IMG/VR virus record: IMGVR_UViG_3300034198_007508
Location: 1 to 42,173 of that record
Source: a virus
Length of the DNA: 42,173 bases
Strand: one strand, 5' to 3'
Shown here: piece after piece, positions 12,834 to 20,884 of the stretch
How positions within the stretch are numbered: position 1 is the stretch's first letter
Layout: each line of letters opens with the position of its first letter
Position numbers and translations under genes: made by a program
The notes under the pieces: model-generated
Databases searched by the model: none
What the model was told of the DNA's origin: nothing
What the model saw: the letters and a program-made list of their open reading frames with translations, nothing else

Positions 12834-14668
12834 GCGCCGACGTGCTGACCGCGCAGATCCTGGGCCGCTGGCGCCCGCCGCCGCGGCTAAGCCTGACGGA
12901 ATGGGCCGATACCTATGGCGTGCTCACCGGTGATGCTGCCGAGAAGGGGAAATGGCAGACGCTGCCCTATCAACGCGGAATCATGGATGCCTTCACCGAT
13001 CCGACGGTGGAGACGGTCGTGTGCCTGAAGTCCGCTCGGGTGGGGTGGACGATGATCCTCGGGCATGTGATCGGCTACTACAGCCACCAGGACCCGTGTC
13101 CGGTGATGGTGGTGCAGCCGGTGGTTGAAGACGCGGAGGGCTACAGCAAGGAGCAGATCGCGCCGATGTTTCAGGACACGCCGGTCCTGCGTGGTCTTGT
13201 ATCAGAGGCGAAGGCAAGGAACACCAGCACGAACACGATCCTGCTGAAGCAGCTGGTGAATGGCGGTGTGATCGACATTGTGGGTGCCAATAGCGGCCGG
13301 GCGTTCCGTCGGAAGTCGCGCAGGGTCGTCCTGTTTGATGAGGCCAGCGCCTACCGCGCCATTCCCGAGGGTGACCCGATCAAGCTGGGCCGGAACCGCT
13401 CGGACTACTTCTGGAACCGGAAGATCGGAATCGGATCAACTCCGATCACGAAGGGCTTCGATCGAACCGAGGCGTGGTTCCTGAAGTCCGATCAGCGACG
13501 GTTCTTCGTGCCGTGTCCGTTCTGCCAGCACAGGCAGGTGCTGCGTTGGCCGCAGATGAAATGGCCGCAGGGCAAGCCTGATGAGGCGGCCTATGAGTGC
13601 GAGAACTGCGGGGAGCTGATCCCGCATAGCAAGAAGCGAGCGATGGTCGAGGCCGGCGAGTGGAGGCCAACAGCCACCAGTTCAGAGCCTGGCCTGGTGG
13701 GCTTCCACATCTGGGCGGCTTACAGCTTCAGCCCGAACGCCGAATGGGGAAAGCTGGCCCGCGAGTTCCTTGAGGTGAAGGGCGACCCGGAGCAGCTGCA
13801 AACGTTCGTGAACACGATCCTGGGGGAGACGTGGGAGGACGAGTACACCAACACGATCAGCGCTGAGGGCCTGTCTACCAGGCGCGAGGAGTACCCAGTG
13901 GGCGAGGTGCCGGCCGGCGGATTGGTGCTCACCGGTGGCGTTGACGTTCAGGATGACCGAATCGCGGTTGCGATCTGGGCTTGGGGTCGTGGCGAGGAAG
14001 CGTGGCATGTGTGGGCGCAGGAGATCTGGGGCGACCCATCGCAGCCGGAGCTATGGGAGCAGCTGGATGCTGTGTTGGAGACGCGCTGGCCGCGAGAAGA
14101 TGGCGGTGAAATGCAGGTCTCCCAGCTGGCGGTTGACTCCGGCCACATGACGCATGAGGTCTACGCCTACTGCCGAGCGAGGAAGGCGCAAGGTGTGGTG
14201 CCGATCAAAGGCGCCAGCGTGCGAGGCAAGCCGCCGATCGGGAAGGGCACACCGCAGGACATCAACCGAAAGAACCAGCCAAGGGTGAAGTCGGGCGTGA
14301 TGCTTTACACGGTGGGTCACGACACGATCAAGGCCACGCTGTACGCCAGGCTGCGCCATACCCACCCCGGCCCTGGCTACATCCACCTAGGCCAGGCTGC
14401 GACCGATCAGTTCTTGGAGCAGCTGACGCCATGGAAGATCCAGACCCAGTACATCAAGGGCCAACCAGTGCGTGACTGGGTGAAGGCCAGCAAGGACCGG
14501 GACGAGTTCGGGGATTGCACGGTCTACAGCTATGCAGCGCTGCAGCTGCTGAGCAGGCGCTACAACAAGGCCACCATGTGGGATCAGCTTGAGGCGCAGG
14601 TATCGGCCGGCCCTGGACCGCAGGCGCCGACTATGCAGCGGCGGAAGTCAAGCTGGCTCAATTCCTAG
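12830..14668 (+). CDS. Terminase large subunit, gpA family
   Basis: A 612-residue protein. Walker A-like KSARVGWT (67-74), Walker B VVLFDEA (166-172), the GSTPITKGF coupling motif (202-210), and a zinc-type set Cys229, 232, 257 and 260, characteristic of lambda gpA-type enzymes. The nuclease half has GGVDVQDDRIAV and LAVDSGHMT, supplying the metal-binding Asp residues. It cuts and drives concatemeric DNA into the prohead. This family usually works on cos ends, which fits a genome that closes into a circle. It ends in TCC TAG, the TAG being the first bases of late-motif copy 3. Confidence 0.96.
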   Translation: MSADVLTAQILGRWRPPPRLSLTEWADTYGVLTGDAAEKGKWQTLPYQRGIMDAFTDPTVETVVCLKSARVGWTMILGHVIGYYSHQDPCPVMVVQPVVEDAEGYSKEQIAPMFQDTPVLRGLVSEAKARNTSTNTILLKQLVNGGVIDIVGANSGRAFRRKSRRVVLFDEASAYRAIPEGDPIKLGRNRSDYFWNRKIGIGSTPITKGFDRTEAWFLKSDQRRFFVPCPFCQHRQVLRWPQMKWPQGKPDEAAYECENCGELIPHSKKRAMVEAGEWRPTATSSEPGLVGFHIWAAYSFSPNAEWGKLAREFLEVKGDPEQLQTFVNTILGETWEDEYTNTISAEGLSTRREEYPVGEVPAGGLVLTGGVDVQDDRIAVAIWAWGRGEEAWHVWAQEIWGDPSQPELWEQLDAVLETRWPREDGGEMQVSQLAVDSGHMTHEVYAYCRARKAQGVVPIKGASVRGKPPIGKGTPQDINRKNQPRVKSGVMLYTVGHDTIKATLYARLRHTHPGPGYIHLGQAATDQFLEQLTPWKIQTQYIKGQPVRDWVKASKDRDEFGDCTVYSYAALQLLSRRYNKATMWDQLEAQVSAGPGPQAPTMQRRKSSWLNS

Positions 14669-14673
14669 CCTGA
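14666..14673 (+). promoter_or_regulatory. TAGCCTGA motif, copy 3
   Basis: TTCCTAGCCTGA, 3 nt before the ATG at 14677. The TAG also serves as the stop codon of the large terminase. TAGCCT to ATG spacing is 5 nt. Confidence 0.5.
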
Positions 14674-14676
14674 GCC

Positions 14677-14874
14677 ATGGCCTATACCCAGACTCAGCTC
14701 GACGACCTGCGCGGCGCGATTGCCGAGGGCGTGCTGAAGGTGTCCGCCAATGGCCGCACGGTCGAGTACCGCAGCCTCGCGGACATGCGTCAGCTGGAGC
14801 GGATCATGGCCGATGAACTGGAGAGCAGCACCCGCCGTCCGGAGCGGATTTACTGCAGCTTTCGGAGGGCCTGA
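14677..14874 (+). CDS. Head-tail joining protein, gpW-like
   Basis: 65 residues: MAYTQTQLDDLRGAIAEG, a short basic turn (SANGRTVEYRS), then LADMRQLERIMADEL. This helix-hairpin-helix plan and the length match lambda gpW, which sits between the terminase and portal genes in the same way. It stabilises packaged DNA and forms the tail attachment surface. The last base overlaps the portal start. Confidence 0.88.
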   Translation: MAYTQTQLDDLRGAIAEGVLKVSANGRTVEYRSLADMRQLERIMADELESSTRRPERIYCSFRRA

Positions 14875-16319
14875 TGGGCAAGCGTACGGAGCAGCTGGAG
14901 CTGGCGTTGAAGGCCACGAAACTGGAACTGGCGAAGACCCACCTGCGGGCGTTTGAAGCGGCGAAGCTCAGCCGGCGAACTGACAACTGGCTGGCCGATA
15001 GCAAGGGTCCGAATGCAGACATCCGGCTGAGCCTGCAGCGGATGGTGGCCAGGCATCAGGACCTGGTGGACTCTGACCCATGGGCCAGCAAGGCCGTCAG
15101 CGTGGTGGTCAGCAACTGGGTCGGTGATGGCATCATCGGCCGGCCGGTCGGCCCTGGCGCTACCAGCAAGTACGTCAACGCCTGGCGGGACTGGAGTGAA
15201 TCGCTGGACTGCGACTGGGACAGCCAGGGCAACATCTACGCGAAGCAGGCGTTGATTGCTCGCACGGTGGCGGTGCGTGGCAGCTGCCTGGTACGCCGGC
15301 GGATCAATGAAGAGCTGCTGGCGCGTGGCTTGCCGCCGCTGCAGATCCAGGTGCTAGAGCCGGACTGGCTGGACATCAGCAAGGATGATGGCGCACGGAT
15401 CCGGTTCGGCAAGCAGTACCGAGAGGATGGCCGACTGGAGGGCTACTGGATCAGGAAGAACCACCCCGGTGAAAGTGATTGGACCGCCAGCCGGCTCGGC
15501 TCAGACTTTGTGCCGGCCAATGAGATCTGCCACATCTACGATCTGCGCCGTCCTGGCCAGGCGACGGGCGTGCCGTTCGGCGTGGCGGCGCTGTTGAAGC
15601 TGCGGGACATCAGCGATCGTGACGCGGCGCAGTTGTTGAAAGACAAGCTGTCGGCCTGCTTCATGGCCTTCCTGGAGGACAGCGAGGGCGACCCGACGCT
15701 CAAGCAGGAAGGCGCCGCCCTGCTGGATCAGCTGGAGCCCGGCGCGATCGAGATCCTGCCGCCCGGGAAGAACGTCCGATTCTCCGAGCCGCCCAGTTCC
15801 GGCGACTTCGTGTCGGTGCAGAAGTACCACCTCCTATCCGTGGCACAGGCCTACGAAATCACTTACGAAGCGCTGACCGGTGATCTGTCGCAGGTGAACT
15901 TCAGCAGCGGCCGGATGGGTTGGGTGGAGATGCGCCGCGCTGTGGCCCGCTGGCGGTGGAGCATCATCATCCCGCAATTCCTGCAGCCGCTGGCCGGCTG
16001 GTATCGCGACGCCGTGGCGATGGCGTCCATGGGTCGCGGCACCGCACGCTTCGAGTGGACCCCACCGGTGACCTGGCTGGTGGATCCAGCCCGCGAACTG
16101 CCGGCCTACATCGATGCCATCAAGGCCGGCGTGATGAGTCTGAGCGAGCTGCACCGGATGCTGGGCTATGTGCCGGAGCTGGTGATCCAGGAGCTGGGCG
16201 ACGACATGGCCAGGGCGCGTGCGGCTGGGTTGGCATTGTCCAGCGATGGCGCCACTGGTGGGATGACATCAGCCGCAGCGGCAATCAGCGCTGACCAGCA
16301 ACAAGCACCTCAGGCGTAA
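14874..16319 (+). CDS. Portal protein, lambda family
   Basis: A 481-residue protein. Conserved portal features include DLVDSDPWASKAVSVVVSNWVGDG near the N-terminus, VAVRGSCLVRRRINEE, QVLEPDWLD, the DLRRPGQATGVPFGVAALLKLRDI segment, and YEALTGDLSQVNFSSGRMGW. These match the lambda gpB type. Twelve copies form the ring through which DNA enters. The N-terminal 40 residues are a charged coiled coil. The C-terminal 20 residues are Ala/Gln-rich and disordered. Confidence 0.96.
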   Translation: MGKRTEQLELALKATKLELAKTHLRAFEAAKLSRRTDNWLADSKGPNADIRLSLQRMVARHQDLVDSDPWASKAVSVVVSNWVGDGIIGRPVGPGATSKYVNAWRDWSESLDCDWDSQGNIYAKQALIARTVAVRGSCLVRRRINEELLARGLPPLQIQVLEPDWLDISKDDGARIRFGKQYREDGRLEGYWIRKNHPGESDWTASRLGSDFVPANEICHIYDLRRPGQATGVPFGVAALLKLRDISDRDAAQLLKDKLSACFMAFLEDSEGDPTLKQEGAALLDQLEPGAIEILPPGKNVRFSEPPSSGDFVSVQKYHLLSVAQAYEITYEALTGDLSQVNFSSGRMGWVEMRRAVARWRWSIIIPQFLQPLAGWYRDAVAMASMGRGTARFEWTPPVTWLVDPARELPAYIDAIKAGVMSLSELHRMLGYVPELVIQELGDDMARARAAGLALSSDGATGGMTSAAAAISADQQQAPQA

Positions 16320-16323
16320 TCCG

Positions 16324-16331
16324 TAGCCTGA
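16324..16331 (+). promoter_or_regulatory. TAGCCTGA motif, copy 4
   Basis: TCCGTAGCCTGA, 3 nt before the ATG of the capsid fusion gene; TAGCCT to ATG spacing 5 nt. It lies in the 15-nt gap after the portal stop codon. Confidence 0.5.
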
Positions 16332-16334
16332 ACC

Positions 16335-18242
16335 ATGGAATCCAAACGCCTGCAAAGGATGGCGCTGCTGGCGCCAAATACGTGGGATGAAGAAACGCGC
16401 TCTGCGCAGATCGTCATTTCCACGGATGCCGATGTCGGCGATGGCTTCCAGCTGGTGCATTCGCCGGATGCCATCCGCTGGCCGGAGCGTCCGTTGCCGG
16501 CGGACTATGACCACCTGCGCACTTCAGAGAGTATCTGGGGAGCGGTGACCGATCTGAGCCTGGAGCGTGCCGCTGATGGCACGACACAACTCGTCGGACA
16601 GGTGGTCGTCGATGGCCCGCCGGCTGCGATGGATCTAGCCCTGCCTCGTCTGCGGACTGGTAGCGCAAGGTTCAGCGTGGATGCCCGGATCTACGGCTGG
16701 GCAGAAGCCCCCGGCAGCGTGCTGATGGCGACCGACTGGGAACCGCAGCTCGTGAGCTTGGTGGCCGCTGGCCAGGACACGCACGCCGTGATGCGCGGTG
16801 ATCAATCTCAGGGAGTCCCCCCGATGACCGATGAAACTCAGGCCGGGGGCGACCCGGTGATTGAAGACCAAGCCGACACCACTCCGGCAGCTGTTGAAGC
16901 TGCGCCGGTGGTTGCTGCCGAGCCTGCCGAGCAGGTGGAGCGCAGCGCCGCTGATGAGCGCCTTGAGCTGGCTGTGCGTCGTGCCGCCTCTGAGGCGAAG
17001 CTCGATGAGCCCACCATTCAGCGCATCCTGGCTGATCACCGCGGCCGGCCTCAGGTCGAAGCGGTGACCGCCGTCGTGCGCGAGTTCCGTACCCGTCTTG
17101 AGCGTGAGGCACCCGTGACCGCTGGCCATCCCGCCCGGATCGAAGTCACCCGCGACAGCGGTGAGTCGATCGTTCGCGCCTTCAACTCTGAGCTGGAGCG
17201 TCGCGCCGGTCTGATCAACGCACCCACCGACGAAGGCAAGGCCGCCTACGGGCTGACCTGCCTGGAGATGTGCCGCGGCTACCTGCAGTCCCGTGGGGTC
17301 AACACCCTGGGGATGAGCAAGAACGAGGTTGTCCAGCGGGCGTTCCACAGCACCTCGGACTTCCCGAACCTGTTCGCCAACGTCGCCAACAAGACTCTCC
17401 TGGCTGCCTATGCCGAGGAGCCGCAGACCTGGGGACCGCTGGCCCGTCAGCGCAACCTGCCTGACTTCAAGTCGGTCACTGATCTGCAGGTCGCCGGTCA
17501 GATCGTCCCCGAGAAGATCCTTGAAGGCGGTGAGTACAAGTCCGGCACGCTGACCGAAGGGAAAGCGACCTGGAACCTTGCCACTTACGGCAAGCGGATT
17601 GCGGTAACCAGGCAGGCCATCATCAACGATGACCTGGACAGCCTGTCCCGCGTGCCCGAGATGCTTGGCCGTGGCTGCCGGCTGCTCGAGTCGAACATGG
17701 TGTGGGAGCTGCTGACCACCGGCGCATCTGGTGCCACTGTCAGCCTGGATGGCCAGGCCCTGTTCCATTCGAGCCACAGCAACACCAGCACCGGCGCTGA
17801 TTCGGTGATCGGCATCAAGGGCATGGATGCCGCAAAGCTCAAGCTCCGCAAGCAGACCGACCTGGCCGGCAACCGTCTCAACTTGGCGCCTGCCTACATG
17901 GTGGTGCCGCCTGAGCTGGAGACGACTGCGCTGCAGTTCCTGTATCCGACCGGCTACGCCCCGACCAGCCTGACCGGCAGCAGCGGCCCTAACCCGTTTG
18001 CGGGTGGCGTGCAGCTGATCGTTGAGCCCCGCCTGTCTGATGACAGCTCGGCTTATTGGTATCTGACCAGCTCGCCCAACCGGGTTGAGATGATCACCTA
18101 CGGCTATCTGGCTGGCGAGGCTGGGCCGACGATCACGACCACTGAGAACCGCAACCCTGACGGGGTTGAGCTTTTGGTCAGGATGGATTTCGGCTGCACC
18201 CTCAGCGACTTCCGGGGCTTCGTGCGCTCCGCTGGCTCCTGA
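16335..18242 (+). CDS. Prohead protease / scaffold / major capsid fusion protein
   Basis: A 635-residue protein. Residues 1-160 look like a HK97-type prohead protease: DYDHLRTSESIWGAV (His60) and LRTGSARFSVDARI (Ser110 or Ser114 as nucleophile). Residues 165-260 are acidic, Ala/Glu-rich and helical like a scaffold. From about 275 the sequence is of the Mu gpT-like capsid type: FANVANKTLLAAY, FKSVTDLQVAGQIVPEK, YGKRIAVTRQAIINDD and DGQALFHSSHSN. The fold would be HK97. Met164 (16824) has a good ribosome site, so scaffold plus capsid may also be made separately. The protease presumably cuts itself and the scaffold away during maturation. Confidence 0.9.
   Translation: MESKRLQRMALLAPNTWDEETRSAQIVISTDADVGDGFQLVHSPDAIRWPERPLPADYDHLRTSESIWGAVTDLSLERAADGTTQLVGQVVVDGPPAAMDLALPRLRTGSARFSVDARIYGWAEAPGSVLMATDWEPQLVSLVAAGQDTHAVMRGDQSQGVPPMTDETQAGGDPVIEDQADTTPAAVEAAPVVAAEPAEQVERSAADERLELAVRRAASEAKLDEPTIQRILADHRGRPQVEAVTAVVREFRTRLEREAPVTAGHPARIEVTRDSGESIVRAFNSELERRAGLINAPTDEGKAAYGLTCLEMCRGYLQSRGVNTLGMSKNEVVQRAFHSTSDFPNLFANVANKTLLAAYAEEPQTWGPLARQRNLPDFKSVTDLQVAGQIVPEKILEGGEYKSGTLTEGKATWNLATYGKRIAVTRQAIINDDLDSLSRVPEMLGRGCRLLESNMVWELLTTGASGATVSLDGQALFHSSHSNTSTGADSVIGIKGMDAAKLKLRKQTDLAGNRLNLAPAYMVVPPELETTALQFLYPTGYAPTSLTGSSGPNPFAGGVQLIVEPRLSDDSSAYWYLTSSPNRVEMITYGYLAGEAGPTITTTENRNPDGVELLVRMDFGCTLSDFRGFVRSAGS
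16811..16826 (+). promoter_or_regulatory. Internal ribosome site and ATG within the capsid fusion gene
   Basis: GGGAG lies 8 nt before the in-frame ATG at 16824, exactly at the junction between the protease-like domain and the acidic scaffold-like region. Starting here would give a 472-residue scaffold-capsid protein without the protease. Lambda C/Nu3 uses the same device. Confidence 0.55.
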
Positions 18243-18272
18243 TAATCACCCTGACCTACTGAGGATCTGACC

Positions 18273-18602
18273 ATGAAGAACCACGTCCAGCCGGGCAACT
18301 ACATCGAGATCACCGCAGGCGCCACCATTGCCGCCGGCGATCTCGTGCAGTTCGGCTCGCTTCACGGTGTTGCCGTGACCGACATCGCCAACGGTGCCAA
18401 CGGCATCATCTGCCGCAAGGGCATCTACACCGTGCCCAAGCTCACCGCGGCATCGGCCGATGCCTGCACTGCTGGCGGTCCGGTGTACTTCAGCTCCGGC
18501 AGTGTGTCCGGTTCTGACAGCTCCGGCACCCGCAAGCTGGTGGGCTACGCCATGGCTGCCGCCAACCAGGCGGCCACCACGGTCCAGGTGCTGCTGGCCT
18601 GA
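18273..18602 (+). CDS. Capsid decoration protein, DUF2190 type
   Basis: 109 residues. NYIEITAGATIAAGDLVQFGSL and GIICRKGIYTVPK, then GGPVYFSSGSV and LVGYAMAAA, are typical of the small all-beta DUF2190 proteins found directly after capsid genes. They cap or cement the capsid shell. GAGGA precedes the ATG at fair spacing. The stop overlaps the next ATG (TGATG). Confidence 0.85.
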   Translation: MKNHVQPGNYIEITAGATIAAGDLVQFGSLHGVAVTDIANGANGIICRKGIYTVPKLTAASADACTAGGPVYFSSGSVSGSDSSGTRKLVGYAMAAANQAATTVQVLLA

Positions 18603-18943
18603 TGAGCTGGGCCAGCCGTCACAATCTGCTGGCCCGCGCCGTCAACCGGAACCTAGGCGGCGTCTCAGTCACATGGGGCGCCGTTTCCGGTGATGCAATC
18701 CTTGAGCGAAACGCTCAGTTTGTGAGCGACGGCAATGTGATCAGCGTGGAGTACATGCTGCACAATCTGCCGACAGCAGGCTTTGGATTTTTGAAGTACG
18801 ACGACCAGTTACTGGTTGATGGCAAGATCCATTCCGTGCGCGAGTGCATGGTCATTGGCGACGGGGAGTACATGATGGTTGCATTGAGCAAAGCAGAAGA
18901 CAATGCAGATGCAACTCTCGTCTTGAATGGTGACTGGCTATGA
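18602..18943 (+). CDS. Head-tail connector, gpFII-like
   Basis: 113 residues. An N-terminal helix (MSWASRHNLLARAVNRN) is followed by beta strands with LLVDGKIHSVRECMVIGDGEYMMVALS. The size, the plan and the position between decoration and tail genes match lambda gpFII / phage-attach proteins that link the head to the tail tube. There is no catalytic motif. Coupled to both neighbours by overlaps. Confidence 0.65.
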   Translation: MSWASRHNLLARAVNRNLGGVSVTWGAVSGDAILERNAQFVSDGNVISVEYMLHNLPTAGFGFLKYDDQLLVDGKIHSVRECMVIGDGEYMMVALSKAEDNADATLVLNGDWL

Positions 18944-19314
18944 CCACCCAGACGTACAGCACCAGGATCAGAACGCTTTACGCCACAGCGGCAACGTTTG
19001 CAGCGAGCAATCCGGTGTTGCTGGAGGGAGAGCCAGCCACCGAAAGCGACACGGGCAAGGAGAAGATTGGCAATGGCGTCACTGCTTGGAACAGCTTGCC
19101 GTATAAGCCCAGCAGTGTTGCGCGTTCATTTAACTTTGTGCAATCGTCTGCGGCTGCTACTTGGACTATCAACCACAACCTAGGCTTTAAGCCTTCGGTT
19201 GAATTGCTCAATTCTGGCAGCCAGGAGATTGATGGTGACGTGGTGCATACGTCAGCCAATCAAGTAGTGGTGACTTTCAACGTTCCTGTATCAGGCTTTG
19301 CAAGGCTTGCTTGA
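18940..19314 (+). CDS. Tail fibre-type protein with Mtd-like N-terminal module
   Basis: 124 residues. NPVLLEGEPATESDTGKEKIGNGVTAWNSLPY is the small pyramid-like module found at the start of many phage tail fibre and tropism proteins. The second half (ATWTINHNLGFKPSVELLNS) is a beta-rich domain with the HNLG turn that recurs in the next gene (THNLSS). It is probably part of a multi-protein fibre. It overlaps the preceding gene by 4 nt. Confidence 0.7.
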   Translation: MTTQTYSTRIRTLYATAATFAASNPVLLEGEPATESDTGKEKIGNGVTAWNSLPYKPSSVARSFNFVQSSAAATWTINHNLGFKPSVELLNSGSQEIDGDVVHTSANQVVVTFNVPVSGFARLA

Positions 19315-19349
19315 TGTCAGGCCTAGCATGGGGAAACGACTTGTAGCCC

Positions 19350-20141
19350 ATGGCTCGCTCCGTCTATGTCGACCTTGACCTGCTGAGCGCCAGCAGGCTG
19401 CTGAATCTGAAGGATGCGACGGATCCGCAGGAACCGGCAACGCTGGCCCAGGTGCGGTCGTTCGTTGAAGGCCTGGCCTGGAAAGATTCGGTGCGGGTGA
19501 AGACGCAAGGCAATATCAACCTGGCGGCGCCTGGTGCGACGGTTGATGGGATCACGATGGTCAGTGGTGACCGGATGCTGGTGGCAAGCCAGAGCACGGC
19601 ATCGCAGAATGGAATCTACGCATGGACTGGATCAGCAACGCCAGCGACTCGGACGCTGGATGCTTCAACATTCGATGAGCTGGAGGCTGCGGTCGTCAGC
19701 GTGGAGGAAGGCACCGACGCTGGTACGCAATGGCGGCAGACGGCAGTCAATGGCACGATCGATAGCTCTACGGTCACATGGACAGCGTTCATCGCTGCCG
19801 TATCACTGGCCAGTGAGAGCACGGCAGGCCGGATTCAGATTGCTACCCAAACTGAAACCGACACCGGCACCAGTGACGCTCGGGCGATCACGCCGCTGAA
19901 GCTCACGACATGGAGCGGCAAGACCAAGCGCTACACAACGGACATCGGCGATGGTTCGGCCACCAGCTTCACGTTGACCCATAACCTCAGCAGTCGTGCT
20001 CTGCAGGTGTCGGTCTACCGGAACTCTGGTAACTACGATCAGATTGAGTGTGAAGTGCGCCGCACCAGTACGTCGACGCTGACGCTGTTGTTCACGACAG
20101 CACCGACCTCCAACCAGTTCACGGCAGTGGTGACCGGCTGA
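19350..20141 (+). CDS. Tail fibre protein
   Basis: 263 residues. It opens with a capsid/tail-attachment-like lead (LLNLKDATDPQEPATLAQVRSFVEG), then AWKDSVRVKTQGNINL and the GDRMLVASQSTASQNGIYAWTGS module common in tail fibres. A short alpha segment with ITPLKL precedes a C-terminal beta domain (SFTLTHNLSSRALQVSVYRN) related to the domain at the end of the previous gene. It likely forms the shaft or a receptor-binding tip. There is no clear Shine-Dalgarno sequence before the ATG. Confidence 0.75.
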   Translation: MARSVYVDLDLLSASRLLNLKDATDPQEPATLAQVRSFVEGLAWKDSVRVKTQGNINLAAPGATVDGITMVSGDRMLVASQSTASQNGIYAWTGSATPATRTLDASTFDELEAAVVSVEEGTDAGTQWRQTAVNGTIDSSTVTWTAFIAAVSLASESTAGRIQIATQTETDTGTSDARAITPLKLTTWSGKTKRYTTDIGDGSATSFTLTHNLSSRALQVSVYRNSGNYDQIECEVRRTSTSTLTLLFTTAPTSNQFTAVVTG

Positions 20142-20542
20142 TGCCTCGCGAGTTCTACACCGACGTTGATCTGAAGGGTGCCCTGCTGCTGGCTGGCAGT
20201 GCGGGCACCACGGGTTATGTGCTGAAGTCGCAAGGCACTGGGCAGGCTCCAGTGTGGGCGGCTGAGAGTGCTGGTGGTGGCGTCACCGCAGGCGATAAGG
20301 GCGACATCACGGTTGATGCCAGTGGAAACTGGACGATTGATAGTGATGCCGTCACCTACGCCAAGATCCAGAACGTCAGCGCTACCGACCGGCTATTAGG
20401 ACGGAGCAGCGCCGGCGCTGGTGATATTGAGGAGATCACATGCACTGCCGCTGGACGAGCGTTGATTGATGATGCGGACGTTTCTGCACAACGAACAACG
20501 CTAGGCGTGGCTTCCTTCGCCCTTACCCTCGCTCTGTGCTGA
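20141..20542 (+). CDS. Tail fibre segment protein
   Basis: 133 residues. GDKGDITVDASGNWTIDSDAVTYAKIQNVSATDRLLGRSS is a widespread tail fibre repeat, followed by AGAGDIEEITCTAAGRALIDD. It starts like a fibre-attachment piece (REFYTDVDLKGALLLAGS, compare VYVDLDLL in the previous gene). It ends abruptly with a short hydrophobic tail (FALTLALC). It shares its first base with the end of the preceding gene. Confidence 0.7.
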   Translation: MPREFYTDVDLKGALLLAGSAGTTGYVLKSQGTGQAPVWAAESAGGGVTAGDKGDITVDASGNWTIDSDAVTYAKIQNVSATDRLLGRSSAGAGDIEEITCTAAGRALIDDADVSAQRTTLGVASFALTLALC

Positions 20543-20545
20543 TCC

Positions 20546-20884
20546 ATGGCTGAAACATTCAACCGGGCCTCGGTGGCCCTGAGTACCACCAGCATCACGG
20601 ATGTCTACCAGGCGCCGAACGTTGCCAGTACAGATCGAGCGGTTGTGCTGAGCTGCCTGGTGGCGAACGTAGATGGTGTCAATGCTGCAGGCATCACCAT
20701 TGATATTACCAACAGCAGCAATGCTGCAATCGCCAAGATTGCTAATACGATTACGGTACCAGCTGATGCGTCAGTGGAGCTGATTGCAAATAAGGTAGTG
20801 CTAAAGCAAGGGGAGAAGTTGCGGGCTACTGCATCTGCTGGAGGTGACCTTGAGGTAACCGTAAGCGTACTGGAGATCAGCTGA
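20546..20884 (+). CDS. Small beta-sandwich virion protein
   Basis: 112 residues, alternating hydrophobic strands (VVLSCLVANVDGV, GITIDITNS, IAKIANTITVPADASVELI, KLRATASAGGDLEVTVSVLEIS). This is a known type of small structural protein in phage tail fibre clusters, resembling an immunoglobulin-like or jelly-roll fold. Its stop overlaps the next ATG. Confidence 0.6.
   Translation: MAETFNRASVALSTTSITDVYQAPNVASTDRAVVLSCLVANVDGVNAAGITIDITNSSNAAIAKIANTITVPADASVELIANKVVLKQGEKLRATASAGGDLEVTVSVLEIS

Noticed and set aside
16635-17777. 380-codon leftward frame opposite the capsid fusion gene
   Set aside because: Antisense shadow in GC-rich DNA; the capsid frame has clear family motifs.
8711-19187. CCTAGG sites scattered through the rightward genes
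   Set aside because: About as many as expected for a hexamer in 42 kb, and mostly inside coding sequence.
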